DNA from: Pseudomonas sp. P8_229
GTDB taxonomy: Bacteria; Pseudomonadota; Gammaproteobacteria; Pseudomonadales; Pseudomonadaceae
NCBI RefSeq assembly: GCF_034008635.1
Contig: NZ_CP125378.1
Coordinates: forward strand, 3,283,501-3,347,500
Direction of reading: 5' to 3'
Length of the DNA: 64,000 nucleotides
A program made the translations under genes and the position numbers. Shown here one piece after another: positions 1-9,063 of the stretch. Position 1 is the stretch's first letter. Each line of letters begins with the position of its first letter. The notes under the pieces are model-generated. The model saw nothing but the letters and a program-made list of their open reading frames with translations. It was not told the DNA's origin and ran no database searches.

Positions 1-112
1 TGCGGTAATAGCGCTCGGCCAGATGTTCCAGCGGCCACAGCAGCGGCGCCAGGCACAGGGCCAGCAGAGCGAGGCTGCGCCAGCGGGGCCTGCGGGGAAG
101 AGATGGTTTCAT
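1..112 (-). CDS. dctB: DctB-type sensor histidine kinase, N-terminal fragment
   Basis: Only the first 37 codons lie in the window, reading leftward from an ATG at 112. The visible N-terminus is basic (MKPSLPRRPRWR) followed by a hydrophobic stretch ending in LCLAPLLWPLEHLAERYYR, which suits the first membrane segment of a C4-dicarboxylate sensor kinase. The assignment to dctB also uses context: in Pseudomonas the sensor gene commonly sits beside rmlC, transcribed the same way, as here with a 42-bp gap. DctB senses periplasmic dicarboxylates and phosphorylates DctD. No kinase domain can be seen, so the name depends on gene order and a short N-terminus. Confidence 0.6.
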   Translation of the reverse strand, partial: MKPSLPRRPRWRSLALLALCLAPLLWPLEHLAERYYR

Positions 113-154
113 GAGCCGGATGCGCCTGAGTGAACAGGCGCATTATGCCTAGGC

Positions 155-700
155 TCAGGCGAAGACGTCAGCGTCCTTGAGCAGCGCACCGGCCTGATCC
201 TTGGCCGACAGCTTCGGCGCTTCGTCCAGTTGCCAGTCGATGCCCAAAGCGGGATCGTCCCAGCGAATGCTGCGCTCGGACGATGGATCGTAGTAGTTGG
301 TGGTCTTGTAGAGGAATTCTGCGAACTCGCTCAGCACCACGAAACCATGCGCGAAACCTTCCGGAACCCACAGTTGACGGTGGTTTTCAGCCGACAGGCG
401 GACGGCAACCCATTTGCCAAAGTGCGGCGAGCTGCGACGGATGTCCACGGCCACATCAAGCACTTCACCTGCGGTTACCCGGACCAGTTTGCCCTGGGTG
501 TTCTGCAGTTGGTAATGCAGGCCGCGCAACACACCTTTTTGCGAGCGCGAATGGTTGTCCTGGACGAATTGGGTGTCCAGACCGGTTGCCTCCTGGAACG
601 CCTTGGCATTGAAACTCTCGTAGAAGAAGCCGCGCTCGTCACCAAATACCTTGGGTTCGATGATCAGAACACCGGGCAGATCGGTGGTGATTACATTCAT
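155..700 (-). CDS. rmlC: dTDP-4-dehydrorhamnose 3,5-epimerase
   Basis: This 181-residue protein is full length for RmlC, the cytosolic cupin enzyme that epimerises C3 and C5 of dTDP-4-keto-6-deoxyglucose on the way to dTDP-L-rhamnose for LPS and rhamnolipids. Visible family marks are the RGFFYESF block (residues 23-30), QDNHSRS (47-53), and RGLHYQ at 59-64 containing the catalytic His62, followed by the LDVAVDIRR strand. WVPEGFAHGF near residue 110 is also typical. The other rml genes are not next to it in this window; the upstream neighbour (847 onward) is divergent. Assignment is secure. Confidence 0.96.
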   Translation of the reverse strand: MNVITTDLPGVLIIEPKVFGDERGFFYESFNAKAFQEATGLDTQFVQDNHSRSQKGVLRGLHYQLQNTQGKLVRVTAGEVLDVAVDIRRSSPHFGKWVAVRLSAENHRQLWVPEGFAHGFVVLSEFAEFLYKTTNYYDPSSERSIRWDDPALGIDWQLDEAPKLSAKDQAGALLKDADVFA

Positions 701-846
701 GAGGTTTTTCCAGATAGATGTGAATGGCCGACATTCTTGCGCAAAGCGTCGGCGGATGCGAGCGCCTGAATAACCGCGATCGGGGGTTGCGCATCCTCCG
801 CAGCAATGGCGATATAGGCGCCTAATAAAATTTCAGGGGTCGTTTC

Positions 847-3759
847 ATGCCGCTCGCCACGTTGATTCATCGCGCCAGTTTGCCCAGCCCACAGGTCTCT
901 GAGGCGCAGGCCCGGCAGTGGCTGGCGGAGCATTACGGGCTCAGCGGCACGTTACAGGCGCTGGGCAGTCAGCAGGACCTCAATTACCGGGTCGACAGTG
1001 AGCGTGGGCGCTTTGTCCTGAAAATCTGCCGTGGCGATTACGCGCTGGTAGAGCTGCAGGCCCAGCATGCGGGTCTCAAGTACCTCGCTGAGCACTCGTC
1101 GGTGCATGTGCCCAAGGTTATCCCGGCCAAAAACGGCGCAGATCTGTTGTCTCTGCAGGCCAATGGCGAGCCGGTGCACGTGCGGCTGCTGGACTACATC
1201 GAAGGCCAGCCGCTGACCCATCTTGAGCACCTGGGCCACGGCGTGGTGGCCGGTTTTGGTCAGCTGTGTGGCGAGATGGACCTGGCGCTGGCCGGTTTCG
1301 ACCACCCGGGTCTTGAGCGCACCCTGCAGTGGGATGCACGCCATGCCAGTGCGCTGATCAACCATCTGCTGCCGGTGATTCAGGACGAGCGCCAGCGCAC
1401 ATTGATCGCTGATGCCGCCGAACAGGCCGAGCGCCGCCTGCAGCCGTTGCAGGACAAGCTGCCGGTGCAGGCGATTCACATGGACATCACCGACGATAAC
1501 GCCGTCTGGCAACGGGACGCCCGGCGCCACTGGCAATTGCAGGGCGTGATCGATTTCGGTGATCTGGTGCGCACCTGGCGGATCACCGATTTGTCGGTGA
1601 CGTGCGCGGCGCTGCTGCACCATGCCGGCGGTGATCCGTTCGTGATTCTGCCGGCGGTGCAGGCCTATCACGCGGTCAATCCGCTGCATCATGAAGAGTT
1701 GCAGGCACTGTGGCCGCTGATCGTGGCGCGGGCGGCGGTGCTGGTGCTCAGTGGCGAGCAGCAGGTCAGCATCGATCCGGGCAACACTTACAGCCGCGAC
1801 AATCTTGGCCACGAGTGGGAGATTTTCCACGTGGCGACTTCGGTGCCGCTGGCGTTGATGGAGGCGGCGATCCTCACGTCGGTCGGCCAGCCTCTGCCGG
1901 CCATCGGCAGTGAAGGTTTTGCGCCGTTGTTGCCAGAGCTGGTCGGGCGCGAATTCGCGTTGATCGACCTGGGTGTCCTCAGTCCGCATTTCGAGGCGGG
2001 CAACTGGGAGCAGGACGGCATTGATCAGCGGCTGCTGACGGAAGCTGCCGCCGCGCATGGCCTGGCGGCGAGTCGTTATGGGCAATATCGCTTGTCGCAG
2101 ACGCGAGCGGACAGTGCGGTCGAGCCGGACACCTTCCCGCTGCACGTTGAGTTGCGCGTGCCGCAAGGTTCGGCCGTGGAGGCGCCGTTTGCCGGTGTTC
2201 TGCATCACGCGACGGAAGGCGTACTGCAACTCGACGGTCCGCAGTTGAGCGTGCGCCTGTGGGGCGTGAACGCCTCGCTGCACAGCGGCGCGGCGCTGGT
2301 CAAAGGTCAGGTGCTGGGTTCGGTCGGTGGGCCGTTGAAGGTGCAGTTGAGCCGTGTGGCAGCGCTGGATGCGCCGTTGTTCTGCAGCCCTTCGCGCGCG
2401 GCTGCGTGGCAGGCGTTGTGCCCATCGCCGGCGGCGTTGCTGGGTCTGGCCTGCGATGCCGAGCCGGAGCTGGACGCGAAAACCTTGCTCGAGCGGCGCG
2501 ACGCCAGTTTCGCCCGCACGCAAAAACACTATTACGTCGACCCGCCGCGCATCGAACGCGGCTGGCGCAATCACCTGATCGACATGCAGGGCCGCTCCTA
2601 CCTCGACATGCTCAACAACGTCGCGGTGCTTGGCCATGGCCATCCGCGCATGGCCCAAGTGGCGGCGCGGCAGTGGTCGCTGCTCAACACCAATTCGCGC
2701 TTCAACTATGCAGCGGTGGCGGAGTTCTCCGAGCGCTTGCTGAAGCTGGCGCCGGAAGGCATGGACCGAGTGTTTCTGGTCAACAGTGGCAGCGAGGCCA
2801 ACGACTTGGCGATCCGTCTGGCGTGGGCCTACAGCGGCGGGCGCGACATGCTCAGCGTGCTGGAGGCTTATCACGGCTGGACGGTCGGTGCCGATGCGGT
2901 GTCGACGTCGGTTGCCGACAACCCGCGAGCGCTGGAAAGCCGTCCGGACTGGGTGCACCCGGTGACCGCGCCGAATATCTATCGCGGTGAGTTCCGCGGT
3001 CTCGATTCTGCACCGGACTATGTGCGCAGCGTCGAAGCGCAACTGGCGCATATCGCTGCACAAGAACGCCAACTGGCCGGTTTCATCTGCGAACCAGTGT
3101 ATGGCAACGCCGGCGGTATCTCGCTGCCGCCAACTTATCTGAAACAGGTTTATGCGCTGGTGCGTGCACAGGGTGGGGTATGCATCGCCGACGAAGTCCA
3201 GGTCGGTTATGGGCGTATGGGCCACTTTTTCTGGGGCTTCGAAGAGCAGGGCGTGGTGCCGGACATCATCACCATGGCCAAGGGCATGGGCAACGGCCAG
3301 CCGCTCGGCGCGGTGATTACGCGCCGGGAAATCGCCGAAGCGCTGGAGGCTGAAGGCTATTTCTTCTCATCGGCTGGCGGCAGCCCGGTGAGTTGCCAGA
3401 TCGGCATGGCGGTACTGGATGTGATGGAAGAAGAGAAGCTCTGGGAAAACGCGCAAGTGGTCGGCGGTCACTTCAAGGCGCGTCTTGAAGCATTGATCGA
3501 TAAACATCCGCTGGTGGGCGCGGTGCATGGCTCCGGCTTCTATCTGGGGGTGGAGCTGATCCGCAATCGCGAGACGCTGGAGCCGGCGACCGAGGAGACC
3601 ACTCTGTTGTGCGATCGCCTGCGTGAGCTGGGGATCTTCATGCAGCCGACCGGCGATGACCTGAATATTCTCAAGATCAAACCGCCGATGGTCACGTCGC
3701 GCCGCAGTGTGGACTTCTTTGTCGACATGCTCGATCGCGTGCTCGAAGAGGGCCTGTAA
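847..3759 (+). CDS. Fused phosphotransferase / class-III aminotransferase
   Basis: A 970-residue multidomain protein. Residues 1 to about 350 form an APH/choline-kinase-like phosphotransferase with the Brenner motif HMDITDDN at 211-218 and VIDFGD near 235. A middle section around 420-530 has a beta-rich biotinyl/M23-like look (PFAGVLHH, VKGQVLG). Residues about 555-970 are a class-III PLP aminotransferase, with SGSEANDLAIR for cofactor phosphate contact, CIADEVQVGYGR, and the Schiff-base lysine K812 in MAKGMGNGQPLG. This arrangement is known in proteobacteria and resembles ethanolamine-phosphate or hydroxylysine phospho-lyase logic: phosphorylate an amino alcohol, then process it by PLP chemistry. 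The substrate is not shown by the sequence. It stands alone, divergent from rmlC. Confidence 0.85.
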   Translation: MPLATLIHRASLPSPQVSEAQARQWLAEHYGLSGTLQALGSQQDLNYRVDSERGRFVLKICRGDYALVELQAQHAGLKYLAEHSSVHVPKVIPAKNGADLLSLQANGEPVHVRLLDYIEGQPLTHLEHLGHGVVAGFGQLCGEMDLALAGFDHPGLERTLQWDARHASALINHLLPVIQDERQRTLIADAAEQAERRLQPLQDKLPVQAIHMDITDDNAVWQRDARRHWQLQGVIDFGDLVRTWRITDLSVTCAALLHHAGGDPFVILPAVQAYHAVNPLHHEELQALWPLIVARAAVLVLSGEQQVSIDPGNTYSRDNLGHEWEIFHVATSVPLALMEAAILTSVGQPLPAIGSEGFAPLLPELVGREFALIDLGVLSPHFEAGNWEQDGIDQRLLTEAAAAHGLAASRYGQYRLSQTRADSAVEPDTFPLHVELRVPQGSAVEAPFAGVLHHATEGVLQLDGPQLSVRLWGVNASLHSGAALVKGQVLGSVGGPLKVQLSRVAALDAPLFCSPSRAAAWQALCPSPAALLGLACDAEPELDAKTLLERRDASFARTQKHYYVDPPRIERGWRNHLIDMQGRSYLDMLNNVAVLGHGHPRMAQVAARQWSLLNTNSRFNYAAVAEFSERLLKLAPEGMDRVFLVNSGSEANDLAIRLAWAYSGGRDMLSVLEAYHGWTVGADAVSTSVADNPRALESRPDWVHPVTAPNIYRGEFRGLDSAPDYVRSVEAQLAHIAAQERQLAGFICEPVYGNAGGISLPPTYLKQVYALVRAQGGVCIADEVQVGYGRMGHFFWGFEEQGVVPDIITMAKGMGNGQPLGAVITRREIAEALEAEGYFFSSAGGSPVSCQIGMAVLDVMEEEKLWENAQVVGGHFKARLEALIDKHPLVGAVHGSGFYLGVELIRNRETLEPATEETTLLCDRLRELGIFMQPTGDDLNILKIKPPMVTSRRSVDFFVDMLDRVLEEGL

Positions 3760-3770
3760 ACGCTGCTTTT

Positions 3771-3860
3771 TGTGGGAGCGGGCTTGCTCGCGAATACGAT
3801 TTTTCATTCAAAAGTGATATCGACTGCTGTGCCGCCTTCGCGAGCAAGCCCGCTCCCACA
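3771..3860. repeat. REP doublet (inverted pair), GTGGGAGCGGGC type
   Basis: Two perfectly complementary 24-bp arms, TGTGGGAGCGGGCTTGCTCG plus CGAA at 3771-3794 and its reverse complement at 3837-3860, enclose a 42-bp loop. This is the usual Pseudomonas REPIN arrangement and begins 11 bp after the aminotransferase stop codon. It could also act as a transcript-stabilising or Rho-independent-like 3' structure. Confidence 0.9.
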
Positions 3861-4009
3861 GGAATTAAGTGTTAATTCGATTTGTATCGGGATTAATATG
3901 AGTTTTTTAGTCTTTCTGCGTATTCAAGCATTTAAAATACGATATTTATCGGTTATAAAGTCGCCATTGCTTTGAAAACCCTCGACGGTTCCCTGAAGTT
4001 CAGATCCCG

Positions 4010-5116
4010 ATGACCACTTTGAACAGTACCCCGCGTGACGATGGCTTCTACATGCCGGCCGAGTGGGCGCCGCAGACCCAGACCTGGATGATCTGGCCTG
4101 AGCGTCCGGACAACTGGCGCCTGGGTGGCAAGCCGGCGCAGGCTGCGCATGTTGCAGTGGCCAAGGCCATCGCCCGTTTCGAACCAGTGACCGTTGCCGT
4201 GTCGGCCGGCCAGTACGAAAACGCCCGTGCGCGCCTCGACGTACCGAATATCCGCGTGGTCGAGATGTCCAGCGATGACGCCTGGGTGCGTGATACCGGC
4301 CCGACGTTCGTCATCAACAACAGCGGCGAAGTGCGCGGTGTGAACTGGGACTTCAACTCCTGGGGTGGTTTTGAAGGCGGGCTGTACGCGCCGTGGAACC
4401 GTGATTCGCAGGTCGGTGGCAAGATCCTCGAAATCGAGCGCAGCCCGCGCTATCGCACTGAAGGTTTTGTGCTTGAAGGCGGTTCGATTCACGTCGACGG
4501 CGAAGGCACGCTGATCACCACCGAAGAGTGCCTGCTCAACCACAATCGCAACCCGCACCTGGGCCGCGAAGAGATTGAAGCGGTGCTTCGCGCCAACCTG
4601 TCGGTGGATAAGATCATCTGGCTGCCGGATGGCCTGTTCAACGACGAAACCGACGGCCATGTGGATAACTTCTGCTGCTACGTGCGTCCGGGTGAAGTGC
4701 TGCTGGCGTGGACCGACGATCCACAGGATCCGAACTACCCGCGCTGCCAGGCCGCGATGAAAGTGCTGCAAAGCAGCACCGATGCCAAGGGCCGCCCGTT
4801 CACGGTGCACAAGATGCCGATTCCGGGGCCGCTGTACGCGACCGAAGAAGAGTGCGCCGGTGTCGATCCAGTCGACGGTACGCAGGAGCGCAACCCGTCC
4901 GTGCGTCTTGCCGGCTCCTACGTGAACTTCCTGATCGTCAACGGCGGCATCATCGCGCCGAGCTTCGACGATCCGATGGATGCTCCTGCGCGGGAAATCC
5001 TGCAGAAGCTGTTCCCGCAGCACGAAGTGGTGATGGTGCCGGGCCGTGAACTGTTACTGGGCGGCGGCAATATCCACTGCCTTACCCAACAGCAGCCTGC
5101 CCCGCACAAAGAGTGA
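4010..5116 (+). CDS. aguA: Agmatine deiminase
   Basis: A 368-residue cytosolic enzyme of the pentein fold that hydrolyses agmatine to N-carbamoylputrescine and ammonia, the first step of the arginine-decarboxylase route to putrescine. Family marks include the start-proximal [11 protein letters not shown], the guanidine-binding [14 protein letters not shown] block near residues 86-99, [11 protein letters not shown], and the nucleophile Cys357 in [13 protein letters not shown] near the C-terminus. Length matches the family. The partner aguB is not adjacent. The 110 bp upstream are AT-rich and likely carry the promoter; a strong terminator follows at 5185. Confidence 0.97.
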   Translation: MTTLNSTPRDDGFYMPAEWAPQTQTWMIWPERPDNWRLGGKPAQAAHVAVAKAIARFEPVTVAVSAGQYENARARLDVPNIRVVEMSSDDAWVRDTGPTFVINNSGEVRGVNWDFNSWGGFEGGLYAPWNRDSQVGGKILEIERSPRYRTEGFVLEGGSIHVDGEGTLITTEECLLNHNRNPHLGREEIEAVLRANLSVDKIIWLPDGLFNDETDGHVDNFCCYVRPGEVLLAWTDDPQDPNYPRCQAAMKVLQSSTDAKGRPFTVHKMPIPGPLYATEEECAGVDPVDGTQERNPSVRLAGSYVNFLIVNGGIIAPSFDDPMDAPAREILQKLFPQHEVVMVPGRELLLGGGNIHCLTQQQPAPHKE

Positions 5117-5184
5117 GTTGAGACGTAACAGCTTGAGTTGATTCATAAATCGGTCAGGCAAAAATTAGCTCGCTATTGATGTAA

Positions 5185-5220
5185 AGAAGCCCGCGGCCCT
5201 GTTGGACCGCGGGCTTCTTT
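5185..5220 (+). terminator. Rho-independent terminator after aguA
   Basis: A 13-bp perfect stem, AAGAAGCCCGCGG with CCGCGGGCTTCTT, closes a 10-nt loop and ends in a short T-rich stretch, 69 bp after the aguA stop. Confidence 0.85.
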
Positions 5221-5361
5221 GTATCCGCTTGTCGACAAATCGCAAACCTTGGCATAGCTCTTGTATCGGACAAAGCGCACTAGGGAGAGGGAGGAACTTC
5301 AACAGTTCTGTCATAAACCTTGGATAACGTAGCCGCTCACGAACGGGGAGAGAGCGCTGAA

Positions 5362-5574
5362 ATGAACGCCGAAGTGAACGTAGTCAGCGAGCGGACTTTG
5401 CATCCCATGGCCGTAAACGGCGAATCGCGCCAGATTGTCGCGCACTTTTTGAAATCCAACGGAACGCGTCAGATCAGGGAACCTGATCCGCGCCGGATGA
5501 TGATCGAGCGCTACCCCGCTGGCCTGTTCAGCGAGGCCGAACTGGAAGCGTTATGGGCTGTGATGGAAGGATAA
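5362..5574 (+). CDS. Small conserved hypothetical protein (70 aa)
   Basis: A 70-residue soluble protein without signal peptide or membrane segment. I place the start at the ATG at 5362 because GGGGAGAGAG lies 7-16 bases upstream; an upstream in-frame TTG at 5320 would add 14 residues without a ribosome site. The C-terminal half (IREPDPRRMMIERYP, then FSEAELEALWAVMEG) has the look of a short, conserved regulatory or adaptor protein in pseudomonads, but I cannot name a family. It is monocistronic, between the aguA terminator and its own terminator at 5595. Function unknown. Confidence 0.7.
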   Translation: MNAEVNVVSERTLHPMAVNGESRQIVAHFLKSNGTRQIREPDPRRMMIERYPAGLFSEAELEALWAVMEG

Positions 5575-5594
5575 GAAAAACAACAAGGATTGGT

Positions 5595-5626
5595 AAAAGC
5601 GCTGCCGGGATGGCGGCGCTTTTTTT
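5595..5626 (+). terminator. Rho-independent terminator
   Basis: Stem AAAAGCGCTGCC pairs with GGCGGCGCTTTT (one G-T type mismatch) and runs into seven T residues, 20 bp after the stop of the 70-aa gene. Confidence 0.85.
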
Positions 5627-5644
5627 ATGCACAAAACAAAACCA

Positions 5645-5736
5645 CTGTAGGAGTGAGCCTGCTCGCGATGGCGGAGTAACAGCCAACGAATCTGTTGAAT
5701 GTTAAATAGTCATCGCGAGCAGGCTCACTCCTACAG
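5645..5736. repeat. REP doublet, GTAGGAGTGAGC type
   Basis: Perfect 25-bp inverted arms at 5645-5669 and 5712-5736 (CTGTAGGAGTGAGCCTGCTC plus GCGAT and complement). It sits between two convergent genes and belongs to a different subfamily from the 3771 doublet; an almost identical copy is at 53776. Confidence 0.9.
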
Positions 5737-5749
5737 GTATTGGGTTGAA

Positions 5750-7855
5750 TCAGAAGGAATAGGTGCCGGTCATCACCACGCTGCGCGGTGCACCTGGCTG
5801 GATCTGATTTTTGCTGGTGGCCGAGGCGTAGTACTCACGGTCAGTGATGTTGTTCAGCGCCGCGCGCAAGTCCCAGTCCTTGAAGCGGTAGCCGACCAGT
5901 GCGTCCCAGCGCCCATAGCCCGGCAACACGGTGGTATTGGCGTTGTCGGCATAACGCTGGCCGACCAGGGTCAGGCCGGTTTCGCCGTACCAGCCCATTT
6001 CCGGTTTCCAGGTCAGGAACAGGCTCCCGTTGTGTTTGGCCACGTTGTTGACGCGCTTGCCTTCCAGGCCGTTGTTGTCTTTCTCGATGGTCGTGTCCTG
6101 CACGCCGACGCCACCGCGCATGTACCAATTGCCGACGAGTTTGCCGGTCGCGGTCAACTCGATGCCGCGTGAACGCTGCAGACCGGTCATGACGGTCAGG
6201 GTCGGGTCATTGGGATCAGTGGTGCGGCGGTTGTAGAGCTCCAGGTCATAGACCGCCAGCGTGGTACTCAGGCGATCGTCGAGCCAGTCGCTTTTCACCC
6301 CGATTTCTTTCTGTTTGGTCAGTTCGGGACTCAAGTCGTTGCTATTGCCGGCGGCGCCCGGGGTGATGCCGATCAGGCCACCGCCCACCGGCGAGAAGGT
6401 TTTGGACCACGAGGCGTAGAACGAATGATTCTGCAGCGGCGTCCAGACAATCCCGAAGCGCGGGCTGGTGCTGTGGCTGTCGCGATCTTCGGAAATGTTC
6501 TTGAGCTGGTTGGTCGACTCGATATCGAAGGTGTCGTAGCGCAGGCCGGCCAGCAGTTGCCATTGATCGTTCAGGCGCAGTTGGTCCTGCACGTAGACCG
6601 CGCGGCTTTCGACTTCGGTGTGGCTGTCGCTGAACACCTGCATGCTGCCCGTGTGGCGCAGCTCGCGGTTGGGGTTGAACAGGTCAAGCGACGGCACCGG
6701 CTGCGCGCCCGGAGTCTTGCCGGTCGCGGCGTTGTACAACGTCGGATCGCGACGCTGGCTGCCGATCTCGACGCCGGTCAACAGGCGATGCTCCAGACCA
6801 AACGTGTCGAATCCGCCTTCCAGCTCAATGTTGTTATAGACGTTGCGGGTGGTCAGGTCCTGTTGCCAGTGCTGGCGCGCGACTTTGTTGGTTTTCGGGT
6901 CGAAGTCGGTGAGGTAAGTGTTGTCGAAGTCGCTGTCGAGCTTGAACACGCCCAAGGTCTGGCGCAATTGCCAGTTGTCGTTGATCTCGTAGGTGAGCTT
7001 CGAACGCAGGGACTGCGCCTTGTCGTCGATGAAATCGTGATCGTTGCCGTAGGTGGTGTCGCGACCGACGTCTGCCGGGCGGCCATTCACCCCCGGAATG
7101 CCACGATCCGGCGTGCGGTTGTAGCGGCTGTATTCGTATTGCACCAGCCAGTTCAGGTCCGGTGTCAGTTGCCAGCTCATTGACGGCGCGAACAACTGGC
7201 GGTTGCCACTGACGCCGTCGCGGAAGCTGTTTTCATCCATGTTGCCCATGTTCAGGCGCAAGCTGAGGTTCTCGCTCGGGTCGGTGCTGAGATCGGCATA
7301 AAGGCTACGCAGGTCTTCGCTGCCACCCTGGGCTTCGATGGTCGAGCGACGGCCAGACTCGGGCATCTTGCTCACGCGGTTGACGATCCCGCCCTGACTG
7401 CCACGTCCATAAAGGACTGCTGCCGGGCCCTTGAGCACTTCGACCCGCTCGATATTATGCAAGTCGCGCTTGTATTGGCTGTCGTCGCGAACACCGTCCA
7501 GATAAAAGTCGTTGCTGGCATCGAAGCCACGGATACGCAGGCTGTCGAAACGAGTGTCGGCGCTGCTGCTGACGTTGGGAATGCCGCTCAAGGCGTCGCC
7601 GATGTCATGGGTGCCGTAGTTGGCGACGTTCGACGTCTTGATCGAATCGATCGCTTGCGGCACATAGCGCACTGGCGTTGAGGTGCGGGTGGCGGTGTTG
7701 CTGATCTTGACGCGCGGGTCCTCGGCTTGTTCTTCGGCGCGGATCGCGGTAGCGGGCAGCTCGGTGGCAGAGTAAGCAAAACCGCTGGACAGAACGACAG
7801 ACAATCCAAGGGTGACAGGCGTGAGGCGGAACGGGGCAGGCATTGAAAAGCGCAT
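5750..7855 (-). CDS. TonB-dependent siderophore receptor
   Basis: A 701-residue outer-membrane receptor with an N-terminal signal peptide (about residues 1-30), a plug domain (ALSGIPNVSS, LRIRGFDASNDFYLDGVRD, then ERVEVLKGPAAVLYGRGSQG) and a 22-strand-type barrel ending in the expected C-terminal aromatic, GTYSF. There is no long N-terminal signalling extension, so it is not a FecA-type transducer. Closest in style to ferrichrome/catecholate receptors (FhuA/Fiu group), but the ligand cannot be read from sequence. A Fur-box-like site 34-52 bp upstream of the start suggests iron repression. It is transcribed alone, toward a REP doublet. Confidence 0.92.
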   Translation of the reverse strand: MRFSMPAPFRLTPVTLGLSVVLSSGFAYSATELPATAIRAEEQAEDPRVKISNTATRTSTPVRYVPQAIDSIKTSNVANYGTHDIGDALSGIPNVSSSADTRFDSLRIRGFDASNDFYLDGVRDDSQYKRDLHNIERVEVLKGPAAVLYGRGSQGGIVNRVSKMPESGRRSTIEAQGGSEDLRSLYADLSTDPSENLSLRLNMGNMDENSFRDGVSGNRQLFAPSMSWQLTPDLNWLVQYEYSRYNRTPDRGIPGVNGRPADVGRDTTYGNDHDFIDDKAQSLRSKLTYEINDNWQLRQTLGVFKLDSDFDNTYLTDFDPKTNKVARQHWQQDLTTRNVYNNIELEGGFDTFGLEHRLLTGVEIGSQRRDPTLYNAATGKTPGAQPVPSLDLFNPNRELRHTGSMQVFSDSHTEVESRAVYVQDQLRLNDQWQLLAGLRYDTFDIESTNQLKNISEDRDSHSTSPRFGIVWTPLQNHSFYASWSKTFSPVGGGLIGITPGAAGNSNDLSPELTKQKEIGVKSDWLDDRLSTTLAVYDLELYNRRTTDPNDPTLTVMTGLQRSRGIELTATGKLVGNWYMRGGVGVQDTTIEKDNNGLEGKRVNNVAKHNGSLFLTWKPEMGWYGETGLTLVGQRYADNANTTVLPGYGRWDALVGYRFKDWDLRAALNNITDREYYASATSKNQIQPGAPRSVVMTGTYSF

Positions 7856-7888
7856 CCGAAAGGGTAGAAGAATTCAAATGCGCGAATG

Positions 7889-7907
7889 GTAATGCTTTGC
7901 ATTTGCT
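7889..7907 (-). promoter_or_regulatory. Candidate Fur box
   Basis: Read on the minus strand the 19-mer GCAAATGCAAAGCATTACC matches 13 of 19 positions of the Fur consensus GATAATGATAATCATTATC and has its dyad character. It lies just upstream of the TonB-dependent receptor start at 7855, the expected place for iron-dependent repression. Found by eye, not by a matrix scan. Confidence 0.55.
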
Positions 7908-8099
7908 CCTGTAATTTATTCCTGAGAAGTTCCCCTGTCAGATTGTTTCAATTTATGTCGATTTAGATACGGCCTGACCGTTTGGTCCATTCGACCGATT
8001 CACGAAACAGTCTGAAAGCCATTCCGGCGTTTTTCGCCCATGCGTGAAGGAATAGTCTGCCGGCATCGACTTTTCCCACTTTTCTGCTGGAGTTCTCCC

Positions 8100-8768
8100 A
8101 TGATCCTTCACTACATCTATGACCCGTTGTGTGGCTGGTGCTACGGCGCCAAACCGCTGGTGCAAGCTGCGCAGCAAGTGCTGCCGGTGGTGGCTCATGC
8201 GGGCGGAATGATGAGTGGCCCGAACCGCCAGCAAGTCTCACCGCAATTGCGCAATTACGTCATGCCCCATGATCGGCGCATTGCCGAATACACCGGTCAG
8301 TCATTTGGCGAGGCGTATTTCGAAGGTCTGCTGCGCGATCACTCGGCGATTTTCGACTCCACCCCACCCATCGCTGCGGTGATGGCGGCAGAGGCCATCG
8401 ACGGCCGCGGCCTGGAGATGCTCGGGCGTTTGCAAACGGCGCATTACGTGGAAGGGCGGCGGATTGCCGATGAGTTTGTGCTGTTCGAAATCGCGAGTCA
8501 GATGGATTACGCACGGGAGGCTTTCGCGGTTGCGTTTAAATCCGTTGATACCCAAGCGCATGTAAAAGCCAGTCGCGCCCTGCTGGCACGGTTGGGCGGG
8601 CAGGGCTTCCCGACATTGGCGCTGGAGCAGGACGGGCAATTCACGTTGATCGATATCAGCCCTTGGCTGGGTAAACCGCAGGCCTTCGCCGACTGGTTGG
8701 GGCAAGCGATTGTGGCTGATGGGGCGGCTCAATCCCCCGCGCAATGTGGTCTCGCCGGCTGCGCGTAA
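8100..8768 (+). CDS. DsbA-family (FrnE-like) thioredoxin-fold protein
   Basis: A 222-residue protein of the DsbA/FrnE class. The CxxC active site CGWC is at residues 11-14, directly after the first strand (ILHYIYDPL), with no signal peptide, so it is probably cytosolic like FrnE-type oxidoreductases rather than a periplasmic DsbA. The helical insertion (DHSAIFDSTPPIAA) and late GGQGFPTLAL, with the cis-Pro that contacts the disulfide, are present. The start at 8100 is chosen because GGAG lies 7-10 bases upstream; an ATG at 8040 is in frame but lacks support. It is divergent from the TonB receptor. The C-terminus holds two extra cysteines (CGLAGC). Confidence 0.88.
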   Translation: MILHYIYDPLCGWCYGAKPLVQAAQQVLPVVAHAGGMMSGPNRQQVSPQLRNYVMPHDRRIAEYTGQSFGEAYFEGLLRDHSAIFDSTPPIAAVMAAEAIDGRGLEMLGRLQTAHYVEGRRIADEFVLFEIASQMDYAREAFAVAFKSVDTQAHVKASRALLARLGGQGFPTLALEQDGQFTLIDISPWLGKPQAFADWLGQAIVADGAAQSPAQCGLAGCA

Positions 8769-8941
8769 TCGCGCTGGATTCACTGGCTAAGCGCATTTCC
8801 GAGCAATGGGCTATCGCAAAATTTACGATTCTTAGACGATTTTTACCTATTTAAAGACGATTCTTGAAATTGACACATTATTGAGGGCGCGGCTACGATT
8901 CGGCCCAACGCCTGTGGCTAACCGCCATGACTCAAAATAAT

Positions 8942-8982
8942 AAAAAGGCCCGCCACGGTTTTGTCGTGGGCGGGTCTTTTTG
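8942..8982. terminator. Hairpin with flanking A and T tracts
   Basis: AAAAAGGCCCGCCACG pairs with CGTGGGCGGGTCTTTTT (one G-T pair). The symmetric A/T flanks would allow termination on either strand. It is about 175 bp past the DsbA-family stop and about 80 bp before the porin start. Confidence 0.7.
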
Positions 8983-9063
8983 TTTCGGGGTGAAAAAAGA
9001 GTGCATTAGCGCCGTTTCAGCCGTTCGACACAGCGCGTTTCAACCCGTAATAAGGAAAACAAA

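Noticed and set aside
952..3225. Long antisense open frame (757 codons) opposite the aminotransferase fusion.
   Set aside because: It lies entirely opposite a gene with clear domains; long antisense frames are expected in high-GC coding DNA.
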